Part shown: piece by piece, positions 1 through 6,651 of the stretch | How the letters are laid out: each line of letters starts with the position of its first letter | Numbering within the stretch: position 1 is the first letter of the stretch | Position numbers and translations under genes: made by a program | Assembly (NCBI GenBank): GCA_022708005.1 | Contig: JAKIZN010000028.1 | Coordinates: forward strand, 1-11,139 | Direction: 5' to 3' | Length of the DNA stretch: 11,139 nt | DNA from: Bacteroidota bacterium | GTDB lineage: Bacteria; Bacteroidota; Ignavibacteria; Kapaibacteriales; UBA2268 | The notes under the pieces: generated by a model | What the model was told of the DNA's origin: nothing | Databases searched by the model: none | Seen by the model: only the letters and a program-made list of their open reading frames with translations

Positions 1-101
1 GTGCCAGGTGTTGCCGTTACAGAACCTATCGTTACTGTAACACCAGCGTATAAACTTGAAGTAAATAGTGCTAAAAACAGCAATATTATCAATTTTTTCA
101 T
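1..101 (-). CDS. Secreted protein with cohesin-like N-terminus (partial, 5' end only)
   Basis: The gene runs off the left edge; only the first 33 codons are visible. ATG at 101-99 is preceded by AAAGGT about 8 bases upstream. Residues 1-19 form a clear signal peptide (MKK, then a hydrophobic LIILLFLALF core, then SSLYA), so the product is exported. The mature protein starts GVTVTIGSVTATPGT. This resembles the first beta strand of cohesin domains, which typically begin with a V-x-V-x-[IV]-x-x-V-x-[AG]-x-PG-[DT] pattern. The gene lies 57 bp downstream of a gene on the same strand with a dockerin-like C-terminus and is probably co-transcribed with it. The export call is firm. The cohesin call rests on about 15 residues and is an inference; another beta-sandwich fold is possible. 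Confidence 0.7.
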   Translation of the reverse strand, partial: MKKLIILLFLALFTSSLYAGVTVTIGSVTATPG

Positions 102-158
102 TTTACAGTTACCTTTAAATTATAAAACATCAATATCATAAGTTATAGTATCAAAAAA

Positions 159-1184
159 TTAATTGACTGGTGGATTATAGCTACCATTAATATCGCCACT
201 ACATAGCGAAAGAACATTCAAAATTTGTCCTGCGCCATTAATTGTAACGCCAACAGGATCAAAAACATAGTTCGGAGCTGTCCAGCCTGTAGCCGCACCA
301 CCTGATAGTTTCTGCCTAAATTGAAGAGCGTCGGCAACATTAATTGTACCGCTGCTGTTTACGTCCGCAGCCTTTGTTTTAATCGCGTTCAAATAGCTTG
401 CACCCGTAGAAAGCCTTGTACGCAATTGTAGCATATCCGCAACGTTTACACCGCCCCAAGCCTTTGTGGTAGTTATTTCCAAAGTATAATTGCCATTAGC
501 AACACCTGAAAAACTATACTCTCCCGCAGTATTCGTTGTAGTTGTTGCAACAACGGTATTGCTGGCATCTTTTAGTTTGACTGTACAATTGTTCATTGCT
601 GTTTGAGCAGTATTCGCATATTTTACTGTTCCAGACAAAGTAAAGCCACTTGGTGCAGCTTGTCCAGCCATAGCATCATACATAAATATCATGTTGCCAG
701 AGAATGTGGTTTGGCAAGGTCCTACTGCTGGATAATTAATAGATGGAATACCATTTGTGTTGCAAGTTGTTGAAGTAACTGGCGCTTCTTCTTGCAATAC
801 GTTGTCCCACATGATTAAATTAATTGTCTCGCCCGGATTAAAGCCTTCTTTAACCCCTGTTGTTAGAGTGTCGTTTTCCCAAACAACTATTGCAAAGTTG
901 TTTGTGTTGTCAGTACCTTGCCATACCATGTAGCCAGCGCATTTACGCGTAGTGCCATCATAGTAGAAAGCGCCAATAGCATCGCCAGCAGCCATTGCTC
1001 TGCCGTTGACCGTATAAGTCCCACCATAACTGGTTGGCTTTAAGAGGATAGTTCCATAATCCCCTTGTGTAGCAGATAATGCCCATGAGGATGTTGGAGG
1101 CGAAGTGATAGCTGATGCTTCGTAGTTGCTGATACCAGCAAAAACTAACGCGACGATGAATAAAATAGAGAAACGCTTCATCAT
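159..1184 (-). CDS. Secreted multidomain protein with Ig-like and dockerin-like C-terminal domains
   Basis: I place the start at the ATG at 1184, giving 341 aa, because AGGAG lies 7 bases upstream; an upstream in-frame ATG at 1244 would put 20 residues before the signal peptide. Residues 1-25 are a signal peptide (MMKR, hydrophobic core, ASA cleavage site). Residues 26 to about 180 hold a beta-rich domain with GDAIGAFYYDG, CAGYMVW and GFNPGETINLIMWD, a pattern repeatedly seen in secreted Bacteroidota proteins. Residues 184-242 resemble a carboxypeptidase-regulatory/SpaA-like Ig fold (SGTV...AGEYSFSGVANGNYTLEI). Residues 245 to the end are dockerin-like: a half-repeat NVADMLQLRTRL, a full loop at 274-287 (DVNSSGTINVADAL) with Asp/Asn/Ser at calcium-ligand spacing, and a final SGDINGSY at 329-336. 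No sorting motif follows. It probably acts on the cell surface or outside the cell, held by a cohesin-like partner. Function beyond binding and display is unknown. Confidence 0.85.
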   Translation of the reverse strand: MMKRFSILFIVALVFAGISNYEASAITSPPTSSWALSATQGDYGTILLKPTSYGGTYTVNGRAMAAGDAIGAFYYDGTTRKCAGYMVWQGTDNTNNFAIVVWENDTLTTGVKEGFNPGETINLIMWDNVLQEEAPVTSTTCNTNGIPSINYPAVGPCQTTFSGNMIFMYDAMAGQAAPSGFTLSGTVKYANTAQTAMNNCTVKLKDASNTVVATTTTNTAGEYSFSGVANGNYTLEITTTKAWGGVNVADMLQLRTRLSTGASYLNAIKTKAADVNSSGTINVADALQFRQKLSGGAATGWTAPNYVFDPVGVTINGAGQILNVLSLCSGDINGSYNPPVN

Positions 1185-1372
1185 ATCAAAGCTCCTATAT
1201 TTAATAAAAAAACGAATTAAACAAAAATCTATGTAATTAAACAAAAAACTTATCTAACAATATCAATATATTGGCTACTTTTAAACTACTGTAACAAGAA
1301 TATATCTGAACAGCAAGAACAACAATCCTTATTTTAGTATATAAGATTATCTCCAGACTTTCATTCAACAAG

Positions 1373-1403
1373 CAAATATAATAAAATATAAACAAAAAAC
1401 AAA
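1373..1403 (-). promoter_or_regulatory. Bacteroidota-type promoter for the secreted-protein operon
   Basis: Read on the minus strand, TTTG (1403-1400) is followed after 19 bases by TATATTTG (1380-1373). This matches the Bacteroidota consensus of a -33 TTTG and a -7 TAnnTTTG element at the usual spacing. Transcription would start near 1366, leaving a leader of about 180 nt. The region is very A/T-rich, so a chance match is possible. Confidence 0.45.
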
Positions 1404-1450
1404 CTCTTTCTATATAAAAATATGAAAAAATATTTTAAAAAAACAAGATT

Positions 1451-1503
1451 TAAATGAAATTTTGAATAATTTTCATTTATTTTTCACTTGCTTTTCATTT
1501 GTT
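1451..1503. repeat. 11-bp direct repeat cluster with an inverted copy
   Basis: Three head-to-tail 11-bp units occupy 1471-1481 (TTTCATTTATT), 1482-1492 (TTTCACTTGCT) and 1493-1503 (TTTCATTTGTT), consensus TTTCAYTTRYT. An inverted copy, TAAATGAAA at 1451-1459, pairs perfectly with TTTCATTTA at 1471-1479 across an 11-base loop. Units one helical turn apart suggest cooperative protein binding on one DNA face. The cluster sits about 85-135 bp upstream of the predicted start of the left-hand operon. The repeats are seen directly; an operator role is inference. Confidence 0.5.
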
Positions 1504-1659
1504 GATTCTTTGTAGCCTTTCAAACTTGCTTCCTACTACATATCCGTTCATTTGTGAAGTATAAAAGTTATTTTTATTTTAAAATAAATAAATAATCATT
1601 TGTATATGACTTTTCACAAGCTAAATGTCAATAAATTATACCGTCAGAGAACCTATTTA

Positions 1660-1691
1660 GTTGAATTTTACCCAAAATATACTTAGTTTTG
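1660..1691 (+). promoter_or_regulatory. Bacteroidota-type promoter for yggS
   Basis: TAGTTTTG at 1684-1691 is a perfect TAnnTTTG -7 element. A three-of-four match to the -33 TTTG (GTTG, 1660-1663) lies 20 bases upstream. The predicted start near 1698 leaves a leader of about 28 nt before the ATG at 1726. Confidence 0.4.
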
Positions 1692-1725
1692 AAAATTGAA
1701 CATAGTAAAAATAAGAAAAAAATAA

Positions 1726-2433
1726 ATGAATACAATAGAAATTAAAAAAAATTTTGACGAAATTCGTTCAAGAATCGCGAAAGTTGCAGAAAAATTTTCA
1801 AAGTCTGCGGACAATATTAAATTAATAGCCGTGAGCAAAACGCACTCAGCCGATATTTTAGCTAATGCTTTCGAAGCTGGAGTCTGCACATTCGGCGAAA
1901 ATTATGTTCAAGAATTGATAGAAAAGCACTCTAAATTAATTGCTATGGCGATAAAGCCCGAATGGCATTTTATAGGGCACCTGCAATCGAATAAAGTGAA
2001 ATATATAGCGGAGTTTATCCATACAATACACTCTGTGGATTCAGTAAAGTTAGCAGTAGAAATCTCCAAACAAGCAAAAAAGTTTGATAGAACTATCAAT
2101 GTGCTATTGCAAATAAACACTTCTGGCGAAGATTCTAAATCCGGCTGCGAGCCTTCTATGGCTGTATCCCTTGCTAAAGAAATCATTCAATTGCCCAATA
2201 TCTAGCTAAAAGGATTAATGACCATCGGCACTTTCAGCGACGACGAAACAGTCATTCGCAGGGAATTCAAAATAATGAGAAGCTCGCTAGAAGAAATAAA
2301 CCGCTCGCTATCACTAAATCTTACCGAACTTTCTATGGGAATGAGCCACGACTTTGAAATAGCCATAGAAGAAGGAGCTACGATGGTTAGAGTTGGCACA
2401 GCAATTTTCGGGCAAAGAGATTACAGCAAGTAA
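1726..2433 (+). pseudogene. yggS: YggS/PLPBP pyridoxal phosphate homeostasis protein, interrupted by an in-frame TAG
   Basis: The family comprises cytoplasmic PLP-binding carriers with an alanine-racemase-like TIM barrel and no known catalytic activity; they buffer vitamin B6. Codons 1-159 carry the normal N-terminal part: IKLIAVSKTHS with the PLP-binding Lys at residue 38, TFGENYVQE, WHFIGHLQSNKVK, SVDSVKLA and LLQINTSGEDSKSG. Codon 160 (2203-2205) is TAG. The same frame then resumes with LKGLMTIGTFS, SMGMSHDFEIAIEEGATMVRVGTAIFG and a TAA at 2431-2433. Including codon 160 the full reading is 235 codons, the normal family length, so only one codon is wrong. Homologues usually have a charged residue there (P-N-I-x-L-K-G-L-M), so GAG, AAG or CAG to TAG by one base is likely. 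The downstream ATG at 2218 has AAGGA 3 bases upstream, so a split product by re-initiation is conceivable. Nonsense mutation or sequence error are the simplest readings. Confidence 0.85.
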
Positions 2434-2523
2434 CTATTTGCAAATTCTCATCTTTGCCATTGCCGCACCGATTGCCGCAGCGGCTTACTTCAAATAAAAT
2501 ATTAAATCCATAGTCATTAGCGT

Positions 2524-3495
2524 ATGCAAGGGTCTGAACTTAAATATAATGCCCAAAAAGTTATAGTAACTATCTCAGCATTATTGCTTATTGGGAAAGT
2601 AGTAGCCTACCAACTCACTAATTCCGTCGGAATACTAACTGACGCACTCGAAAGCATAGTGAATGTCGTGGCGGGCGTGCTGAGTTTAATCAGTATCGGA
2701 GTCTCGCTTAAACCTAAAGACGAAAATCATCCGTTTGGGCATGGCAAAGTAGAGTTGCTCTCGGCATCGGTTGAAGGGCTGTTGATTGCAGTGGCAGGCG
2801 TTATCATTATCTATGAAGCAGTCTATAGATTTTTCGTGCCAAGAGAAATTCAGCAACTTGATATAGGAATTTTAATAATAGCCGTAGCTGGATTAGTCAA
2901 TTTCATTATGGGCGAATATAGCATCAAAATCGGCAAAAAGCACAACTCCATAGCTTTAGTTTCTGGCGGAAAACATCTAAAATCAGACACATACTCAACT
3001 ATTGGCTTAGTGCTGGGGCTAATCATACTATATTATACTAAGCTCCATTGGCTCGATAGCGTTATAGCCGCGATATTTGGCTCAATAATTACAATCGCTG
3101 GAATTAAAATACTAAAGCAGACCACATCGAATTTAGTAGATGAAGCAGATTTTGAGCTTATGGCAAAAATTGCAGAAGTCTTAAATTCTCATAGAGATGA
3201 AAATAGGATTGATATTAGCAACTCCCGCATTATAAAATATGGCGATACAAACCATTTCGATTGCGATATGACCATTCCATGGTATTTCAATATCAACGAT
3301 GCCGATAAAATAAGCAAAGCTATCAAATCCGAACTATCTGAAAATTTCAAGGAGAACATCGATCTTGCCGTCCATATTTTTCCTTGCAAGCCACAAAACT
3401 GTCCCAACTGCCTAAAGCTCGACTGCGCGGAGCGGCAGTCGCCCTTTGTATGCAAGTTAGAATGGACGATGCAGTCTATTATACAGCCAAGATAA
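2524..3495 (+). CDS. Cation diffusion facilitator (CDF) family metal efflux transporter
   Basis: The 323-aa inner-membrane protein is expected to export divalent metal in exchange for protons. It has about six hydrophobic segments between residues 12 and 200 and a cytoplasmic C-terminal domain. Family marks are GILTDALESIVNVVAG in the second membrane segment, HPFGHGKVE (69-77) in the following loop, and HLKSD (H151, D155) in the fifth segment. The second-segment metal positions, Asp45 and Asp49 in E. coli FieF, appear here as E43 and N47; this ESIVN variant seems typical of one CDF subgroup, and the metal cannot be predicted. The tail carries five Cys (288, 293, 296, 301, 310) in a CxxxxCxxCxxxxC arrangement before KLEWT, likely a regulatory metal site. 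An in-frame stop at 2518 sits directly upstream, so the ATG at 2524 is the earliest possible ATG start; there is no good Shine-Dalgarno sequence. The gene lies 90 bp after yggS, with no terminator visible. Confidence 0.9.
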   Translation: MQGSELKYNAQKVIVTISALLLIGKVVAYQLTNSVGILTDALESIVNVVAGVLSLISIGVSLKPKDENHPFGHGKVELLSASVEGLLIAVAGVIIIYEAVYRFFVPREIQQLDIGILIIAVAGLVNFIMGEYSIKIGKKHNSIALVSGGKHLKSDTYSTIGLVLGLIILYYTKLHWLDSVIAAIFGSIITIAGIKILKQTTSNLVDEADFELMAKIAEVLNSHRDENRIDISNSRIIKYGDTNHFDCDMTIPWYFNINDADKISKAIKSELSENFKENIDLAVHIFPCKPQNCPNCLKLDCAERQSPFVCKLEWTMQSIIQPR

Positions 3496-3631
3496 AATTT
3501 TTGGACTGTTTTACTGCCCGAACTTACTTATAATTCAGCATATTTAAATTTATTCGTTTGAAATTAAACTAAAATCATTTATTTTTGCTTTATTAGCTTT
3601 TTAAAATTATATTTTGCAAGTATATAAGCAG

Positions 3632-4981
3632 ATGGCAACCCCTAAAAAAAATAAGCCAGAAAAGGTGCAAAAAGTTGCTTTTGAAGCAGATAGCGAAGAT
3701 AGAGAAGAGCATATTAGAGCTTTAGAACTGACTGTGCAATATCTGAAAGGCGAAATAGATAGCTTGAAAAGCCAATTAAGCGATAAAACCAACTATTCCG
3801 CTTTAATCCCGCTTTCAGCCTCTGAAAAATCAGCTATGGAACTGACTAATTGCAAAAGCGAAGCAGAACTTTTAGATAAAACCCACGCTATACTTGCAAA
3901 ATACTACTCAGCAGTCGAAAGTAATTTTTACATAAAAACCGATAATGGCGATTTCCACCCACTCAATAGCTCCGAGGCGCCATCGCAGCTCGATAAGCAA
4001 ATATATCATCTCGAAGAGCAAGGCATTTTAGATTGGGTATTTGAGGAAAAGTCGTTGAAAGTAATTCCAAATCTCGACGAAACCGCCAACAAGCAAAGCT
4101 CGTTAATAATTTATCCAATATTTTCGCTCGATAAGCCAATCGGTGTCTTTCTCGCAGGCTCTGCGTTAGATAGCTCGCTTTTTAGCAGCGAAATGCTCGG
4201 CTCGCTTGCTAATTCGCTTGGAGTTGTTTGCGCCACCGCTCATAATATGCTTGTCATTCGCGAAAAAAGCTCAATTCAAAATAAATTCGAGATAATAAGC
4301 AGCCAGTTAATGCAAACTTCTTTGCTGATGTCCGTCGGCGAAATAGCTGGAACTATCTCCCGCGAGATGGAAAGCCCAATTAAAATCATACAAGCAAATA
4401 ATGATTTAATCCAAAGAGGCATAGGAAACGTAGAAAGACGCTCCGAAATTATCGCAGAAAATTTAGCTCGATTGCAATATCTCAACACCATTATAAAAGA
4501 ACTTATATTCGACGACGCAGCAGAACCCGAAATTGCATCAATCAATAAGCTAATGATGGATACTATCGATATTCTGCAATTCCAAATTTCAAGCGAAGAT
4601 ATTAGAATTAATATCGAGTGCGAGAAAAGTGAGTTATACGTAGAGTGCTTTAGGTCTCAAATTCAGCATGTTTTGCTAAACTTATTTCTAAATGCACGCG
4701 ACGCTATGCCAAATGGGGGCAATTTGACAGTGGGATGCTTCCGCCATGGCGACAAAAAAGTTTCCATAAGCATTGCCGATACAGGCGAAGGCATTGCCGA
4801 AAAAGATTTTCCAAATATTTTTGAACCGCATTTCACAAAAAAGACTGGTTCGAAAAAATTGGCTCTAAATTTGTATATGACTAAATTAATAATAAATCAG
4901 CACAAAGGAAAAATTTCTTTTGTGTCGGAGCAAGGCAAAGGCTCAACTTTTAAAATAATTTTACCATTAGCGAAGCATTGA
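3632..4981 (+). CDS. GAF-like, histidine-kinase-like protein lacking the phospho-acceptor His
   Basis: I chose the ATG at 3632 (449 aa) over a TTG at 3614. No membrane segment is seen, so it is cytoplasmic. Order: charged Lys-rich N-terminus, coiled coil about 24-56 (EEHIRALELTVQYLKGEIDS), a GAF-like region about 65-215, a DHp helix about 230-290, and an HATPase_c domain about 315-449. In the ATPase domain the N box is intact (NLFLNARDAMPNGG, N354), as are G1 (DTGEGIAE, D383) and the F-box-like IFEPHFTKK. Two key elements are not. The DHp motif reads ISREMESPI where active kinases have IAHEINNPL, so Arg244 (CGC) stands in place of His. The G2 box, usually GxGLGL, reads GSKKLAL from G406. It may bind ATP but should not autophosphorylate in the usual way. 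It overlaps the next gene by four bases (TTGA), pointing to translational coupling. No response regulator is in the window. A weak promoter-like TTTG/TATATTTTG pair precedes it at about 3584-3616. Confidence 0.85.
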   Translation: MATPKKNKPEKVQKVAFEADSEDREEHIRALELTVQYLKGEIDSLKSQLSDKTNYSALIPLSASEKSAMELTNCKSEAELLDKTHAILAKYYSAVESNFYIKTDNGDFHPLNSSEAPSQLDKQIYHLEEQGILDWVFEEKSLKVIPNLDETANKQSSLIIYPIFSLDKPIGVFLAGSALDSSLFSSEMLGSLANSLGVVCATAHNMLVIREKSSIQNKFEIISSQLMQTSLLMSVGEIAGTISREMESPIKIIQANNDLIQRGIGNVERRSEIIAENLARLQYLNTIIKELIFDDAAEPEIASINKLMMDTIDILQFQISSEDIRINIECEKSELYVECFRSQIQHVLLNLFLNARDAMPNGGNLTVGCFRHGDKKVSISIADTGEGIAEKDFPNIFEPHFTKKTGSKKLALNLYMTKLIINQHKGKISFVSEQGKGSTFKIILPLAKH

Positions 4982-6522
4982 TTAAAACTATTAAGATATT
5001 GACTATATGCTGTCTGCTTGTCGCATCGTCGAACTTGTTGCAGTCGCAGCAAATGCTTAAAGATATTAAAATCGAAGAGCCAGCCCGCGCTTATTTGTAT
5101 TTTACGAGCTATCCAATAGCTTATAAATCGCAATTAAGCGACGACAAGCTAAAGGTCATAATCACGCTTAACTCTACTTCTGTTGCCGATACAGCTCGCA
5201 CAAGGCAAGGGCTTGGTGCTATCAAAGAAGTATACGTGCAGTCGGTCAAGAAAAATCTTTCTATATTCGCCACTCTCGCCGAACAGCAGGGATATACCGC
5301 AGTGCAGTTGCCTTATTCGAAAGCAATTTTGCTCGAAACATTTTCTTGGAATAAATTATCGAAAGGCGAAGATAGCTATAGAACGGCTATGCTCGCTTTT
5401 GAAGATAATATTTTTGACGTAGCAAAGCGCGAATTTTTATCCGCAACTATGGAGCAAGAGCCTTATTCCGCTATGTATCTTGGGATGATTTTTCTCGGCG
5501 AAGGCAAAATCAACTCTGCCATAAAATACCTTGAATTTGCCGATAACAAAGGTGTGGATATACCAGACCTTTACGCCGCACTTTCTCAAGCATATTCGAT
5601 TAAAGGGCTTAGCGAGCTTAGCGATAAATTTGCAGAAAAGTTCAAAAATATAGCTTCGGTTGCCGTGCTGCCCACAATTCCTATTGCCTCTATTATCGAA
5701 ACTGATTCCACTTGCACAGAGCCAATCGCCCACTTGAAATTTAGCAAGTTAGAAAGTGACTCATCGCAAGCCGCGGCAGTGGATACATCAGAGCTAAACA
5801 AACGATTTGAAGCCGTTTTCAGCGATACTGCAAAGAAAAGCAAAGATTTGATACCGGGCATTTATAACGAAATACTTACATATATAGGCGGAGCGATAGG
5901 TGGAATAATCCTGCTAATCCTGTATTTTTATCTTCGCTGGCGAAACAAACAAATCGCTATCGAGAAGGAAATCGAGAGCAAAAAAGATAAAGTCGCTAAG
6001 ACTAAGCCTTCAAAGAGCAAGCCGCAAAAGCCGCAAGACGCCGCGGCTAAATTAATGGCATCTAAAGCTTATGCTAGCTCTAAAACAGAGAAAAGCACAG
6101 AAAAGCCAGCAGCAACAGAGCAAAGCAGCAAGAAATCAGACGCACAAAAAGCAGAGGCAGAAAAGCAGCAAAGTATAGAAAATTTGCTGCAAACCATAAG
6201 AGCCGTAGCCGAAGAGAAGTTAGAAGAAGAAAAATTAGGAAAAGAAGCAAAAATTGATGATGACGAAGAATTGCCCAAGCCAAAGCCCGTTTCTGCGAAG
6301 CTCGAAATCGCTATGAATTTAGCCAATGAGCAACGGAAAATCAAGCAAAGAAATATCGATTCGCTCAATCAAGGGATAGAGTTCGACGCATCTAAATTAA
6401 ATGAAGTTGCTAAAAAACTCGGCATAGAAAAAGGCAGTTTAGAGACCAAAAAAGCAATCGAAGAAATCGCAAAAGATGACAAATCTTTGAAAAAATTGCA
6501 AGAAAAATTTTTCAAAAAATAA
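4978..6522 (+). CDS. Single-pass membrane protein with periplasmic TPR-like repeats and charged cytoplasmic tail
   Basis: I do not recognise a named family. The TTG at 4978 overlaps the TGA of the upstream kinase-like gene and gives a good signal peptide (residues 1-24, MIKTIKILTICCLLVASSN...). The first ATG, at 5053, would lose it. Residues 25-120 are predicted periplasmic and beta-rich (KLKVIITLNST, AIKEVYVQSVKK, a SPOR- or AMIN-like flavour that I cannot confirm). Residues 133-226 contain helical repeats like TPR (AFEDNIFDVAKREFLSA, YLGMIFLGEGKINSAIKYLEFA, YAALSQAYSIKGLSELSDKF). A membrane segment lies at about 302-323 (YIGGAIGGIILLILYFYL), followed by RWRNK, so the C-terminal half is cytoplasmic. 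That tail (324-514) is Lys/Glu/Ala-rich and low in complexity, with predicted coiled coil. The product could act as the envelope sensor or anchor for its overlapping cytoplasmic partner, passing state across the membrane; that is inference from gene overlap and topology. Confidence 0.75.
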   Translation: MIKTIKILTICCLLVASSNLLQSQQMLKDIKIEEPARAYLYFTSYPIAYKSQLSDDKLKVIITLNSTSVADTARTRQGLGAIKEVYVQSVKKNLSIFATLAEQQGYTAVQLPYSKAILLETFSWNKLSKGEDSYRTAMLAFEDNIFDVAKREFLSATMEQEPYSAMYLGMIFLGEGKINSAIKYLEFADNKGVDIPDLYAALSQAYSIKGLSELSDKFAEKFKNIASVAVLPTIPIASIIETDSTCTEPIAHLKFSKLESDSSQAAAVDTSELNKRFEAVFSDTAKKSKDLIPGIYNEILTYIGGAIGGIILLILYFYLRWRNKQIAIEKEIESKKDKVAKTKPSKSKPQKPQDAAAKLMASKAYASSKTEKSTEKPAATEQSSKKSDAQKAEAEKQQSIENLLQTIRAVAEEKLEEEKLGKEAKIDDDEELPKPKPVSAKLEIAMNLANEQRKIKQRNIDSLNQGIEFDASKLNEVAKKLGIEKGSLETKKAIEEIAKDDKSLKKLQEKFFKK

Positions 6523-6552
6523 TCGATTAGCCTATCGTCAAATGTTCCAATC

Positions 6553-6589
6553 AAAAAAAACTTGGCTAACGCTATGAAAAAGTTTTTTT
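6553..6589 (+). terminator. Weak A/T-only hairpin ending in a T run, possible terminator
   Basis: AAAAAAACTT (6554-6563) is perfectly complementary to AAGTTTTTTT (6580-6589), with a 16-base loop. It sits 31 bp after the stop of the membrane protein gene and ends in seven T. The stem has only one G-C pair and would be unstable, so this is at best a weak transcription terminator separating the two-gene unit from dnaX. Confidence 0.3.
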
Positions 6590-6651
6590 ATGGGGAATAG
6601 TCATTTTTTTTATAAATTGCAACATTGAAGATACAGACATTAAATTATAGT

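Larger units (their letters stand above)
1185..1725. other. Divergent AT-rich intergenic region
   Basis: These 541 bp separate the minus-strand secreted-protein genes from the plus-strand yggS. I see no convincing gene here. The region contains a promoter candidate facing left, one facing right, and a cluster of 11-bp direct repeats with an inverted copy. The leader of the left-hand operon would be about 180 nt, much longer than the roughly 28 nt predicted for yggS, so there is room for post-transcriptional control; no riboswitch-like conserved core was recognised. Confidence 0.7.

Noticed and set aside
1744..1751. A8 run at the start of yggS as a second slippage site
   Set aside because: It lies in the Lys-rich first helix; no useful alternative product results, and A runs of this length are expected in this base composition.
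1683..1889. Minus-strand open frame over the start of yggS
   Set aside because: It is antisense to clear YggS coding sequence and shows no recognisable protein or ribosome site.
1726..2433. TAG read as an amino acid (alternative genetic code) in this organism
   Set aside because: TAG correctly ends dnaX (8344-8346) and the tatD frame (10235-10237), where extension gives nothing recognisable.
3420..3441. GC-rich inverted repeat (CGACTGC ... GCAGTCG) near the end of the CDF gene, resembling an interspersed REP-like element
   Set aside because: The encoded residues (DCAERQSPF) match what the family normally has at this point, so it is ordinary coding sequence; only 7 bp of stem.
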